Virus record (IMG/VR): IMGVR_UViG_3300030109_003751
Coordinates: 1 to 64,000 of that record
From: a virus
Reading direction: 5' to 3' (one strand)
Length of the DNA stretch: 64,000 nt
Shown here: piece after piece, positions 1 through 9,489 of the stretch
How positions within the stretch are numbered: the stretch's first letter is position 1
Layout of the letters: every line of letters begins with the position of its first letter
Translations under genes and position numbers: made by a program
The notes under the pieces: generated by a model
Told to the model about the DNA's origin: nothing
The model's database searches: none
What the model saw: only the letters and a program-made list of their open reading frames with translations

Positions 1-716
1 ATACCATCTTGAATCGGTTTAAAAAAGAAAGGGTAGTTGACTGATATTGGTACCACTTTATCGGTAAACATTTTTTTAGCATCAGGACCTGATTTTGATA
101 ATATACCAAACCTTGAATCAGTTGATATAGTAGCCATGTTTACACACTCACCAGATGCCATAAAAGAAAAACCAGATCTACGATTTTTAAGATAACACAT
201 TCCATAACATCTTTCATCTGCTTTACAAGCTTCCCAGAATATATAAAATAATCTATTAGCCTCTCTAAAATCAGGATTACCAACATCTATTTTAGACCAT
301 TGTAAATACATATAATGTGTACCTGTAATATATGTAGGAATTCCTTTGTTTATAAACCAAAACCCATTTTCTCTTCTATCAAATTCATCATCTATATAAT
401 TAAACCATTTTTCTTTAAATGATTCAGGATATTCTTTCCAATCAAAAATTGTTTTAATTCTTTGTAGGTCTTTTGGTTGTGGAGTTACCTCCCATTTGTC
501 ACTATTAAATTTAGTTATTTCTTTAGGTTGTTGAGGTAATGCAATTTTTAATCCTTGTATTTCAATTATATCACCTATCTTACCTGTTTTACTAATGATT
601 ACAACATCATGTTCTCTATCATAACCATATTGCCATTTATTATATCTATTATTTTTAGATAGCAATTTAGGTTTTATATGATTGTTTACTATTCTATATA
701 GTGTTTGCTCGTACAT
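1..716 (-). CDS. terL: Terminase large subunit, N-terminal part (runs off left edge)
   Basis: About 238 residues are visible from the ATG at 716, and the frame stays open to the window edge. The segment PTYITGTHYMYLQWSKID near residues 127-144, followed by YLKNRRSGFSFMASGE at about 175-190, matches the adenine-binding region and deviant Walker A (K-x-R-R-x-G-F) of large terminases from Bacteroidetes and marine phages. It is the ATPase/nuclease motor that packages DNA into the prohead through the portal. The start overlaps the stop of the upstream small gene. The Walker B and nuclease domains lie outside the window. Confidence 0.88.
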   Translation of the reverse strand, partial: MYEQTLYRIVNNHIKPKLLSKNNRYNKWQYGYDREHDVVIISKTGKIGDIIEIQGLKIALPQQPKEITKFNSDKWEVTPQPKDLQRIKTIFDWKEYPESFKEKWFNYIDDEFDRRENGFWFINKGIPTYITGTHYMYLQWSKIDVGNPDFREANRLFYIFWEACKADERCYGMCYLKNRRSGFSFMASGECVNMATISTDSRFGILSKSGPDAKKMFTDKVVPISVNYPFFFKPIQDG

Positions 717-991
717 TATTTTGATCTTCCTTCCGCAAAACCTTTAAAACTATTAGTTTTTTTTGTTTCACTCTGTTTATCATTAAGTAGGTTTTCTTCT
801 TCTTCAATTCTAGACAGAATTTCAAAAGCATCGAATATAGCTAGTTTTTTAGTAGCAGCAGCGTTTTTTAATCTATCTGCTGATACGTCATCTTCTGAAT
901 CAACAATTTTTTCTTTAGCTACTTTGATTAATTCATCAACAGCTCGTTGTCCAGCTTGGATTATATTCTTTTTCGTTTCCTTCGTATTCAT
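716..991 (-). CDS. Probable terminase small subunit
   Basis: 91 aa, highly charged and mostly helical, with no membrane segment. The helical core (AGQRAVDELIKVAKEK and ATKKLAIFDAFEILSRIEEEE) and its place directly before terL fit a small terminase subunit that recognises the packaging site. I see no diagnostic motif, so the call rests on position and size. It overlaps the start of terL and the end of the upstream 201-aa gene. Confidence 0.5.
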   Translation of the reverse strand: MNTKETKKNIIQAGQRAVDELIKVAKEKIVDSEDDVSADRLKNAAATKKLAIFDAFEILSRIEEEENLLNDKQSETKKTNSFKGFAEGRSK

Positions 992-1541
992 ACTTAATTA
1001 CAATATCATTTGATTTCATACAATAGAATCTTTCATTATCAACGATAAATTCAAATTCACTAATAGGTTTAAAACCTATTAAATCTTCTTTGTTAACACC
1101 TAAGTTTTTTAAAGTGTTATTACTATGTTTTAATATACCTGTTAAAGGTTTTTCTTTATTTTGACTTAATAGGTTGTTGTCAATAATAGGTTTAACAAAA
1201 CAATAGTCTAAATGTGTGTACCATTTATTTTTTGTTTTGTAAAGATATATTTGAGATGGATCACAAAAAAATAAGTCTTCTTTAAAAAAAGATGAACTAT
1301 CTTTTTCTTTATCTCTTATGTCATAAAATCTTCTAAATACATTGAAATGAACTATTACGTTATCACCAGGTTTTATATTTGTTTTAAATGCTAATGGTGT
1401 TTCTATAACTATAGCTTCCCTACTAACAAACCTATGATTTTCAATTTTAGTATTTAATATAAGATTTTTATCACCTATTTTCTTTTTATTATTATACCTA
1501 GTGTTAATAGGTTTAATAATAAATTTATACAAGCTTTTCAT
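936..1541 (-). CDS. GroES-like beta-barrel protein (putative second co-chaperonin)
   Basis: 201 aa. Residues about 40-75 (REAIVIETP..KPGDNVIVHF) and the C-terminal stretch about 155-190 (GFKPISEFEFIVDNERF, then CMKSNDIVIKYE) resemble the GD-x-V-I-V strand and the final (L/M)xxxDI(L/V)x strand of the GroES fold, also used by T4 gp31. It is about twice the length of GroES because of a long insertion. It lies just before the terminase genes, among morphogenesis genes. A canonical GroES is encoded separately at 15371-15637, so this could be a capsid-specific co-chaperonin or a structural protein with the same fold. The fold assignment is from pattern only. Confidence 0.45.
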   Translation of the reverse strand: MKSLYKFIIKPINTRYNNKKKIGDKNLILNTKIENHRFVSREAIVIETPLAFKTNIKPGDNVIVHFNVFRRFYDIRDKEKDSSSFFKEDLFFCDPSQIYLYKTKNKWYTHLDYCFVKPIIDNNLLSQNKEKPLTGILKHSNNTLKNLGVNKEDLIGFKPISEFEFIVDNERFYCMKSNDIVIKYEYEGNEKEYNPSWTTSC

Positions 1542-1771
1542 TAATATTCTAAATCATACTCTACGGATATTGCCATATTGGAATTAAATTTTTTCCATGG
1601 TAATACCTCGTCATTTTTTTTAATAAAAATGTTGTAAGAATTGTCATCAATATCAAATAATATATCACAGATCTCATGTCCACCATATACTGTTTGACCT
1701 AAAGAATAATGCATAGCTTCGTTTTTATAGTCAGAACCTATACTTATTTTTCTAACAACTGCTGATTCCAT
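1541..1771 (-). CDS. Small hypothetical phage protein
   Basis: 76 aa, starting KISIGSDYKNEAMHYSLGQ and ending in a strand-rich SVEYDLEY. The pattern looks like a small protein often seen next to terminase genes in marine phages, but I cannot give a function. It abuts its neighbours (1-nt overlaps), so it is translationally coupled with the 201-aa gene and the 104-aa gene. Confidence 0.7.
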   Translation of the reverse strand: MESAVVRKISIGSDYKNEAMHYSLGQTVYGGHEICDILFDIDDNSYNIFIKKNDEVLPWKKFNSNMAISVEYDLEY

Positions 1772-2085
1772 TATTTTTTATCTTCTTCTTTTTCTTCAGG
1801 ACAATCTTTACATTCTTCTTCTTTCACCTCTTCTTCTTCTTTCTTTTCAAGAGGACTAATAGTTCCATCTTTTAAATCTATATTTACTTCTCCATAGATT
1901 TTTTGTAAATCTGCCTTTAACTCATTCATTTCTTTAGTTACAGCCGCGTGAGCTTGAGTTAAAGCATTGTTTCTAATTGATAGTAACCCTAAATCATATA
2001 CTAAATTATTAGATTTTTGTGCTAAATCTTGAACTTTTTTTAGTTCTTCAGTCGTTAATTGTTGTTTATTTTCTGTTTTTGTCAT
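1771..2085 (-). CDS. Coiled-coil protein with acidic tail
   Basis: 104 aa. Residues about 10-75 are amphipathic helix (TEELKKVQDLAQKSNNLVYDLG..), and the last 30 residues are almost all Glu/Lys with CKDC. It is probably a small virion or assembly protein, with no recognised family. The acidic tail resembles tails that mimic DNA or bind basic partners, which is only a suggestion. Confidence 0.65.
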   Translation of the reverse strand: MTKTENKQQLTTEELKKVQDLAQKSNNLVYDLGLLSIRNNALTQAHAAVTKEMNELKADLQKIYGEVNIDLKDGTISPLEKKEEEEVKEEECKDCPEEKEEDKK

Positions 2086-2146
2086 TTGATTAAATTTAAA
2101 TTATTATTCGTTATTTATATAGTCACTTGTTTTTAGTGTTTTTACC

Positions 2147-2197
2147 TTAACACAACCCACAGTAACCATTACATAAAGGGCATATATTATTTTCCAT
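2147..2197 (-). CDS. Tiny cysteine-rich peptide (16 aa)
   Basis: ATG at 2197 opens MENNICPLCNGYCGLC and a TAA stop; four cysteines form two CxxC pairs. It lies in the 133-bp gap between the 1230-aa fibre gene and the 104-aa gene, on the same strand, with an A/T-rich leader. Two adjacent CxxC units in 16 residues are unlikely to be accidental, and the peptide could bind a metal. Too short to prove without expression data. Confidence 0.35.
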   Translation of the reverse strand: MENNICPLCNGYCGLC

Positions 2198-2218
2198 GTT
2201 ATTTTATTTTAATTAATT

Positions 2219-5200
2219 TTAAGATGTTGGTGGTGGAATATTACAACTAGTTGAAAGAGTAACCCCTCCGGGTCCTGTTCCACCTGGTGTGGAGTATACT
2301 CTTAAATAATATCTTTTACCTCCAGAAGAATATAAATAATAATACCCGTTATAAGCCCTACCCGCATTTGTAAGATTAGGGGTTCCATCAGAATTAGATT
2401 GATAAATTGTATTTCCTACTTGTGGATAAAGTTTTCTTCCATTGTGCCAATATTTTATATTATTTGCTGGTTTAGCATATCCTGCACCACAAATTCCACT
2501 TTGTTGATTGTTACTCATATAAAAAGCCGTAACAGCATTAGTGTTATAGCCGTAACTTTGACTCTTTGTCGCTCTATTAAAATGAGTATCCCAGGAATTT
2601 ACATTAACTGGTACATATTCCACATGAACGTACATATCATCTAAACTACTATTATTTTTAATAGCTGTTGTTCCCTGTAATATAAAAGCTAGGTTATTTG
2701 AATATCCTATATTACCTGGGCTACCTGAACCACTATTAGTCCAACAACGATCTGCTGCTGAAGTGTTGTATCCGACGTTGGGGTAATCAAAAGGTATTTT
2801 ATAATATCTATTATTAATGTTTGTGTCTTCTAGGATTGCTTTAGGTATACCACCAAGAACAACCCAAGGTTTATCTCCTGAAGTACTACCCCCATACATA
2901 ATTAATTGAATAGGGTAATCTTCACTTCCCCAGCTTCCACTACCATTTAAAGGAGAAGTTCCATTTAGTCTTACCGTAACACTCATTGGTATAATTACTC
3001 CGTCAGTTACTTTATTAGTTAATCTTACTTGATTACTTCCATTACCAGCATTTTGAGATCCCCAAGAATTAGCGTTTATCTTTACGATTCGAGTTATTCT
3101 TGTTTCAACTATTTTTCCTGTCTCAGTAAATCCTGCGTATGTTTGAACAACATTGTCAGCGCCTGAAGCACCTGCAAATCTTCCTTTACCATAACCTGCT
3201 GCTTTTATATAAGGATCACTTTCAGAAGTAAAAAAACCTTGTTCACTTGCGTTTATGGATGTTTGTTTAATTGTTCCTTCAACATGAAGACGTGATTTAG
3301 GGTAGGATAAATTTATACCCACATTACCAGTGTTATAATAAATATTACTACCAATTGTTGTCCACTGTGAAGACCCTCCGCCACCTCCTGATGGGGTTAG
3401 CCACGCAACACCTGAACCTGTTGATGTTATTACCTGATTAGCTGAACCCTGAGCACCGTTAATTAAAAAATTTGTAGCATCTACGGCGCCTGCAAAAGTA
3501 TTAGTTGATGTTCCATCTGAATCAATACTACCATCAATTTGAAGGTTACCACTCATGTCTAAATCTAATATCTGAGTATTTATTGTATCATCAGAATTTG
3601 TAGAATATATATTAAATCCTCCAGAATCACCACCTATATAAACACCACCATCGCCAGCACCACCACCAGCTCTAAATAACCCTAGTTGTAAATTTGCGTC
3701 ATCACGTGTAAATCTTGAATAAAAATTACTATCATATGATGTAAATGCGGAACCGAGATCATCAAAACTCAACCCTCCCGATGGGATACTTACATCATTT
3801 CCAAAAGTTGCATCAGCAGTTGTATTCATTTCAATAGTAGGAGTAAGTGCACCACTATAAATCTCTAGGGTATTTCCACTACTAGTATCTTTAAGAATTT
3901 TGTAAAGCCCACCAGACCCAATTTCCAGACTAGGAAAAGATGCGTTAGTAATCTTTACAGTTGATCCAGTAACCTCTAGAGCTCCCTGTACCTCTGTATC
4001 ATCATTCAATGTTACACCGCTACTATCTATAGTTGCTTTTGTAACACTATCTATTCTTAATAATAAGTGACCAGTACCGGTATAAGTTGCTGCATCAATT
4101 TCTAAATTATGACTAGCATCTATTAAAGAACTTGCTTGTGTACCACTAGTTTTACCTAAATATATTTTTCCTGAAGTGTTATCTGAAGTTTGTATTCTTA
4201 AATCACCGCTTTCAATATAGAACCCATCCACGGTTGCGGTAATATCTGATCCGTCATCCGTCATACTAGAATCTGTAAGGGTATCACTATCTGACCATTT
4301 TGCAATTGTATTTCCAGTACCACTTCCATCTGGTCCACTAGCACCAATATATGTTTTAAGATTAGCACCACTAACATATTTAACGGTACCTGAATCAGAC
4401 ATTAAAAACTTATCTGTGTCACTACCAATTTCTGTTATACTATCTATGGTTACTGCACCTGCAAAAGTTGCGGCATTTAATGGAAAATATAAGGTATTAG
4501 CATCCTCTCTATACATAGCAGGATTACCATATAAATAAATTCCATTAGCAGCTCCATATCCATTTTGAAGATTTAAATATCCTCTACCAAGGATGTTTCC
4601 AGATGTTTGTGATATTGTTCCTCCAGCTTCAACAGTCCCTGCAAAAGTTGCTCCTGTACTATCTATATGAAATCTTCGTGTTATATCACTTGCCGCATCT
4701 GATGTACCAATTTCTAAATAACCTAAATAATTACCAGTTGTAGCATTTGATTTACCAGCTTTTATTGTTGCAAATAAACTATCATTTGTAGACGAATCTG
4801 TATGTCTACCACCAAAACCTATACTACCACCTAAATCTGCTGCTTGGGCGTTATTGGTATAGATTTCCATATTAGCTCTTTCTGTAGTAATAGCTCTATT
4901 AGCTGCAACAAACCTGAAATCAGTAGCGTCTGCTGCTTCATTATTGTTAGTACCATTAACTACATCTAGTTTTGCGTAAGGGGTTGCGGTCCCAATTCCA
5001 ACTTTACCTTCAAAAGTTGCTCTTGCATCACCTGAACTCGTGTCTAATGTTAATTGAAGAATCTCACTACCATTAGCCTTTGTTTCAAATATTATAGCAC
5101 CATCTTCAGTTCCGTCAGTTACATCGTTAGCTCTAAAACCTATTTTTGAGTATAGTGTTTTTTCATCAGCACTGTTTAATGCATTAAAACGTAAAGTTGA

Positions 5201-5911
5201 CAGATCACCATCAGTAGCGTTACCTGATCCTTGATTATGATATATTGAAATCATTGGACCATTTTCATCTGATCTCGTACCAACAACTTCTAATGGTTGG
5301 TTATCATTTGAATCTGTTGCGGTAAGAACAAATGAATTACCACTAGTAGCTTTTGTAAAATTTCCACTACCTGTAAAATCAATACCTGCATTTGTTGTTT
5401 GAAGTCTCTCGCTATTATTATAGTAAAGGTAAACACCACCCTCGCCTCTTGCTATTATAGCATCTTCTCCAGCTTGAGTATATATAAAGACATCATCAGC
5501 AGCTTGAATTACAACATCATCATTATCGCTTTGAACATACAAATCTCCCGTATTGAGCGCTTTAATATAACTATGTGTTCCATCGTGATATAATTGAAGA
5601 TCTTTTCCAGTACCTAAAGCTATCCTGGATTTATCTGGAAATTTAGTATATAATGCTGTTATTTCAGCACCACTATGCTCAGCACTACCACCATCTAATG
5701 AAAAATATGTTGTGTCACCATTATCACCATCATCACATTGAAATACCATGTTGCCATTATCAGTACGTTGCATAATATACCAATCGCCGCTAGTATTTTC
5801 CATATAAGTACTAGCTCCCGCGTCGTGGTATATTTTTAAATCTGAAGAGTTTCCAAAAGTCAATTGGGCATCATCTGGAAAATTTCCGGTATTTAAAAAT
5901 TGTATAGCCAT
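2219..5911 (-). CDS. Long tail fibre protein
   Basis: 1230 aa. The N-terminus (MAIQFLNTGNFPDDAQLTFG, then SDLKIYHDAG and a second KDLQLYHDGTHSYI unit) is the repeat pattern of marine phage fibres: beta-rich units with an IYHDG signature. The middle has many Ser/Thr/Gly repeats with ATFAG or TFAGAV boxes (about eight). The last 320 residues are different, Tyr/Asn/Gly-rich, and probably form the receptor-binding tip. The N-terminal heptapeptide is shared with the adjacent 783-aa fibre. It likely mediates host attachment. Confidence 0.85.
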   Translation of the reverse strand: MAIQFLNTGNFPDDAQLTFGNSSDLKIYHDAGASTYMENTSGDWYIMQRTDNGNMVFQCDDGDNGDTTYFSLDGGSAEHSGAEITALYTKFPDKSRIALGTGKDLQLYHDGTHSYIKALNTGDLYVQSDNDDVVIQAADDVFIYTQAGEDAIIARGEGGVYLYYNNSERLQTTNAGIDFTGSGNFTKATSGNSFVLTATDSNDNQPLEVVGTRSDENGPMISIYHNQGSGNATDGDLSTLRFNALNSADEKTLYSKIGFRANDVTDGTEDGAIIFETKANGSEILQLTLDTSSGDARATFEGKVGIGTATPYAKLDVVNGTNNNEAADATDFRFVAANRAITTERANMEIYTNNAQAADLGGSIGFGGRHTDSSTNDSLFATIKAGKSNATTGNYLGYLEIGTSDAASDITRRFHIDSTGATFAGTVEAGGTISQTSGNILGRGYLNLQNGYGAANGIYLYGNPAMYREDANTLYFPLNAATFAGAVTIDSITEIGSDTDKFLMSDSGTVKYVSGANLKTYIGASGPDGSGTGNTIAKWSDSDTLTDSSMTDDGSDITATVDGFYIESGDLRIQTSDNTSGKIYLGKTSGTQASSLIDASHNLEIDAATYTGTGHLLLRIDSVTKATIDSSGVTLNDDTEVQGALEVTGSTVKITNASFPSLEIGSGGLYKILKDTSSGNTLEIYSGALTPTIEMNTTADATFGNDVSIPSGGLSFDDLGSAFTSYDSNFYSRFTRDDANLQLGLFRAGGGAGDGGVYIGGDSGGFNIYSTNSDDTINTQILDLDMSGNLQIDGSIDSDGTSTNTFAGAVDATNFLINGAQGSANQVITSTGSGVAWLTPSGGGGGSSQWTTIGSNIYYNTGNVGINLSYPKSRLHVEGTIKQTSINASEQGFFTSESDPYIKAAGYGKGRFAGASGADNVVQTYAGFTETGKIVETRITRIVKINANSWGSQNAGNGSNQVRLTNKVTDGVIIPMSVTVRLNGTSPLNGSGSWGSEDYPIQLIMYGGSTSGDKPWVVLGGIPKAILEDTNINNRYYKIPFDYPNVGYNTSAADRCWTNSGSGSPGNIGYSNNLAFILQGTTAIKNNSSLDDMYVHVEYVPVNVNSWDTHFNRATKSQSYGYNTNAVTAFYMSNNQQSGICGAGYAKPANNIKYWHNGRKLYPQVGNTIYQSNSDGTPNLTNAGRAYNGYYYLYSSGGKRYYLRVYSTPGGTGPGGVTLSTSCNIPPPTS

Positions 5912-5928
5912 TTAATTTAATTTAATGT

Positions 5929-8280
5929 TTACCCAACATTGTGTAATAACACTATATAGTCACTATCTGCTGGGCTATTTAAGAAAGCAAAATCAATTGC
6001 TGGATTAGTGGTACCAGTTGTAGTTCTTGCTATTTCAGGGAATGCTGTTGTGCCATCACTAGCTTTATAACATTCAGCCATAATATTTTCAGCGGAAACA
6101 CCAGTACCAAATACATTGGTATTATCTAAGTCCACTGTATATGTTTTCACATCACCTGATGTTCCAACACTTATCCAAGCGTCTGCAGAGTTTAATGTTA
6201 TTTTTTTACTTGATCCACCGTCTGTTGCAACTGTTGCTGTACCAGAAGAATAAGTTACTGTAACACCAGTTCCACCCTCAACGATTACCGCACCTTTTTG
6301 ACTCGCTGTACTATCTACAACGTCTAATGTAGCGGTACCACTTGAATATGGTGCTGTAACTGTACTTGTACTTCCTGGAACTACATTACCAATACCAACA
6401 CTAGAAGCTGTTGCTAAATCTACATTTTTTTGTACTTCTGTCCAATCAGCTTCACTAGATGGATTATCATCATTTGCGATAATTAAATCCCCAACTTCTA
6501 GATCAACTGACCAGTAACCACCACCATCACCACCTGTTGTTACAACGTATGTCCAACCTTTTTCTGCTGAACTATTAGGACCCGTTGTTGATGCATCATA
6601 ACCCCCTTGAAAAACTAAAGCCCCTGCTGTTGCAGAATCTATATAAGCTTTTACTAACGTAAGAGCAGCCATTGGTATATCTCCAAAAGTTGATTCTTTT
6701 ACTGTAGCTAAATCATCACTATCACTAAATGCTATGCTATCCCCTGCGGCAGCTGTTGCATCAGCCGGTACAAGTATATAGTTATCTGTACCTGCATAAT
6801 CAAGAGCTAATGTTATTGTACCACTTGTTGTAATAGGTGATCCTGAACTAGTTAAACCATCACCACCAGCAACAGTAACTGAAGTTACCGTACCAGTTCC
6901 ATAACCTTGACCGGTTACAAAATCATATATTTGATCCCCTGTGGCTAGGTTTGCGCTAGCATCTGCTACAGCCGCTGTATTAGCTGCAACGGTAGGAGCA
7001 GTAGCTGTTCCACCTATAGTTATGGTATCAGTATTTCCACTAGTTACACTAGTCACTGTTCCACCACTGTCTATATAAGTTTTTAGTTGAGATAAGTTAA
7101 CATAATAAGCGTTATCATCACTTGCATCACTCATTAATACTTTATCGGTTGCTGCAGCGGTTAAACTTGTTCCATCAGCAGCCGCAAGCACAACGTTATC
7201 ACTACCTGCGTAATCCACCTCAATAGTACCTGTTGTTGTTACTGGTCCACCTGTTAAGCCATCACCTGTCGATACACTAGTAACAGTACCATTATCGTAT
7301 GTTGCTAAATTACCTTCACCATCAATATATTGTGAGGAAGATCCCGCCATAGTAACAGCTATAGTACCACTACTTGTTACTGGAGCACCACCTACTGTAA
7401 ACGCATTTCCTTGGTGGGTGTAATTAACCGAAGTAACTGTACCACCTGAGGCATCAAAAGGTAAATCTGAAACATTACCTTTTTTAATAACATCATCACT
7501 AGCATCACTATACCATATCACATCACTAGTTGCTATACTTGTACCTGTTAAATCTCCAGCTACTAGAATAGCATTGTCTGTGCCACTGTAATCAATTTCT
7601 ATTGTTCCTGACGTGGTAATTGTTCCACCTGTTAAACCATCTCCTGTGCCAACAGATGTAACAGTACCTGAGTATTGATCAGCTGAGTTTATTGTTACTG
7701 TAGTACCAGTTACAGAAGTGGTTACGTTAGTACCACCTGAAAACGTAAATGTTCCTGAAGAAGTTATTGCTGTACCAGTGCCTGAATCGGCAGCTAGCGT
7801 TATTGAAGTAACAGTACCTGAGTATTGGTCTGTTGAATTAAAGGTTACAGAATCAGCACCTGCGTCGGTGGTGATAGTCATATTTGTACCTGCAACAAGC
7901 GTTAAAGTATCATCACTTGCATCAGCTACAACGTCTGATTGACCTGAAACTGATATAGTTTTAAAAGCATATAAAGAACCAGTTGCTGTAATTGTTAAAG
8001 TATCAGTGGCACTTACAGCAGTTGTAACTCCTGTACCACCTAAAACCGTTAATGTATTACCAATATCAATTGTTTGAGAATTACCAGCACCATCTTCTAT
8101 AGTCCATGACCCACCTATATCGTTCCATCCACCATCATATATTTTTAATGAGTTATCATCAGTATCATAGTATACCGCACCAGTTTGTGTAGTACTTGGT
8201 TCCGCAGATTGGGATTGAATTGCTAGACCTTCACTGCTATAAAAGCCTAAATCGACGTTATTTAAAAATTGTATTGCCAT
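5929..8280 (-). CDS. Repeat-rich tail fibre protein
   Basis: 783 aa. It begins MAIQFLN like the neighbouring fibre, followed by an AEPSTTQTGAVYYDTDDNSLKIYD unit typical of fibre attachment regions. Residues about 90-490 hold six GTVTS(V/I) blocks, several extended as GDGLTGG..TTSGTI.., with the spacing expected of a trimeric beta-spiral shaft. A C-terminal domain (SSKKITLNSADAWISVG..) ends the protein. It may be a shaft or a side fibre acting with the 1230-aa protein. Confidence 0.85.
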   Translation of the reverse strand: MAIQFLNNVDLGFYSSEGLAIQSQSAEPSTTQTGAVYYDTDDNSLKIYDGGWNDIGGSWTIEDGAGNSQTIDIGNTLTVLGGTGVTTAVSATDTLTITATGSLYAFKTISVSGQSDVVADASDDTLTLVAGTNMTITTDAGADSVTFNSTDQYSGTVTSITLAADSGTGTAITSSGTFTFSGGTNVTTSVTGTTVTINSADQYSGTVTSVGTGDGLTGGTITTSGTIEIDYSGTDNAILVAGDLTGTSIATSDVIWYSDASDDVIKKGNVSDLPFDASGGTVTSVNYTHQGNAFTVGGAPVTSSGTIAVTMAGSSSQYIDGEGNLATYDNGTVTSVSTGDGLTGGPVTTTGTIEVDYAGSDNVVLAAADGTSLTAAATDKVLMSDASDDNAYYVNLSQLKTYIDSGGTVTSVTSGNTDTITIGGTATAPTVAANTAAVADASANLATGDQIYDFVTGQGYGTGTVTSVTVAGGDGLTSSGSPITTSGTITLALDYAGTDNYILVPADATAAAGDSIAFSDSDDLATVKESTFGDIPMAALTLVKAYIDSATAGALVFQGGYDASTTGPNSSAEKGWTYVVTTGGDGGGYWSVDLEVGDLIIANDDNPSSEADWTEVQKNVDLATASSVGIGNVVPGSTSTVTAPYSSGTATLDVVDSTASQKGAVIVEGGTGVTVTYSSGTATVATDGGSSKKITLNSADAWISVGTSGDVKTYTVDLDNTNVFGTGVSAENIMAECYKASDGTTAFPEIARTTTGTTNPAIDFAFLNSPADSDYIVLLHNVG

Positions 8281-8303
8281 TATATTTTTTTATTTTAAAT
8301 GTT

Positions 8304-9029
8304 TTAATTTAAGTAAGCATAACCCTTATTAGCTGCGGATAGCTTAACTTGTAATTTTGAATCAAGATCGTTTCCAGTACCATCACCATAAACTATTTCA
8401 GGTATAATTACAGTGTAATTTGTAGGATCACCTATAACAACTGTTACAGATGGTTTTTTATGTAATGAATGTGTTACATTCCAAGTTGCTGCTGAGGATG
8501 ATTGTGTCCAGGTTTCAGCTGAAGCACCTGTGCTACTAGTATCAAACTGCAACATTGCATATACTGTTTCAGTTATACTACCACTTCCACCAATATAATT
8601 TAGACCTAAATCATAAAAATTACTTTCCGATGAAGCTCCCCATGATGTTATTGTATAATGGCCAAAGTTGCTAAGCGCATCTTGTTGGGTTATTAATATA
8701 TTACTATTAACTAAATAAGCCATAAAATCATTAACCGTTTGCCCACCAATATCTTTTGCGGCAACCTTTAAGGAATTTATAGCTGAAAATGCAGTATTAT
8801 CCCCACCACCAGCGGTGAAAGATATAGTACCTGTGGCTCTAGGACTAGCAATAGTACTAAAATTATAAAACATTTGACCACCTATTTCAATTTTAGCATT
8901 TAAATTTAAATATGATGCTACATCTTTAGCAGTAAATTGTTTTGTTGTTTTATTTAAACTATCGGTACCTATCCACGCATCATTGTCTGTAACATTAGTA
9001 TCCTTTGGATATGAACTTATTTTTGGCAT
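8304..9029 (-). CDS. Putative fibre or virion-surface protein
   Basis: 241 aa. The N-terminus MPKISSYPKDTNVTDNDAWIG and FTAKDVASYLNLN are like the short anchor modules seen on phage fibre and head-decoration proteins. The same type of opening (PIIYTYPKATPKATDLLIGT) occurs in the gene at 17536-18087, so the two are probably distant paralogues. The C-terminus has the strand pattern WNVTHSLHKKPSVTVVIGD. It lies next to two fibres, which supports a structural role. Confidence 0.6.
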   Translation of the reverse strand: MPKISSYPKDTNVTDNDAWIGTDSLNKTTKQFTAKDVASYLNLNAKIEIGGQMFYNFSTIASPRATGTISFTAGGGDNTAFSAINSLKVAAKDIGGQTVNDFMAYLVNSNILITQQDALSNFGHYTITSWGASSESNFYDLGLNYIGGSGSITETVYAMLQFDTSSTGASAETWTQSSSAATWNVTHSLHKKPSVTVVIGDPTNYTVIIPEIVYGDGTGNDLDSKLQVKLSAANKGYAYLN

Positions 9030-9033
9030 TTAG

Positions 9034-9486
9034 TTATTTTTTTGTAATAGTTTGAAATTTTTCAGCTCCACGAGAACCAAAATAGGCTACATATACTGTA
9101 ACTAAAAGTGTTTGTAATAATGTCACCCATCCTTCTGCAACGCTAAATTCTATATTTAAACTATCTAATAATATTAATACAACCATTGAAACAGTTAAAA
9201 ATATTAAAGACATTGGTCGCGTGTTTTTAGAAAGCCATGAATCAGATTTCATGTCACTATCCCAGCGTTTGGATATTTCTTGCATTTCAACCATATCTTG
9301 TTCTAATAATTTTAATGCTTTTTCTTTATCTTCAGGTGGTAGTTGTTTGTCTTTAGTTATTAAATTTTTAACTAAACCAAAAACACCAGCATCTGGTAAT
9401 ACATCACCTGCTAAACCTAAAATACCTGGAGCAGCTTTAGATAAAAACGCACCAACTTTAGTATCTTTAAATTTTTTCTTTGCCAT
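9034..9486 (-). CDS. Holin, three-transmembrane type
   Basis: 150 aa. The block RWDSDMKSDSWLSKNTRPMSLIF followed by two hydrophobic helices (about residues 92-110 and 118-135) matches the 3-TM holin family associated with gene-transfer-agent and marine phage release. An additional hydrophobic segment lies near residues 15-45. Holins form lesions in the inner membrane that let endolysin reach the wall. The M15 peptidase at 12910-13365 in the same operon is a plausible partner. Confidence 0.75.
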   Translation of the reverse strand: MAKKKFKDTKVGAFLSKAAPGILGLAGDVLPDAGVFGLVKNLITKDKQLPPEDKEKALKLLEQDMVEMQEISKRWDSDMKSDSWLSKNTRPMSLIFLTVSMVVLILLDSLNIEFSVAEGWVTLLQTLLVTVYVAYFGSRGAEKFQTITKK

Positions 9487-9489
9487 GAT

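Noticed and set aside
5929-8280. Repeats that might be CRISPR or another DNA repeat array
   Set aside because: They are codon-level repeats (GTVTSV, GDGLTGG) of a fibre shaft, with variable spacing and no unique spacers.
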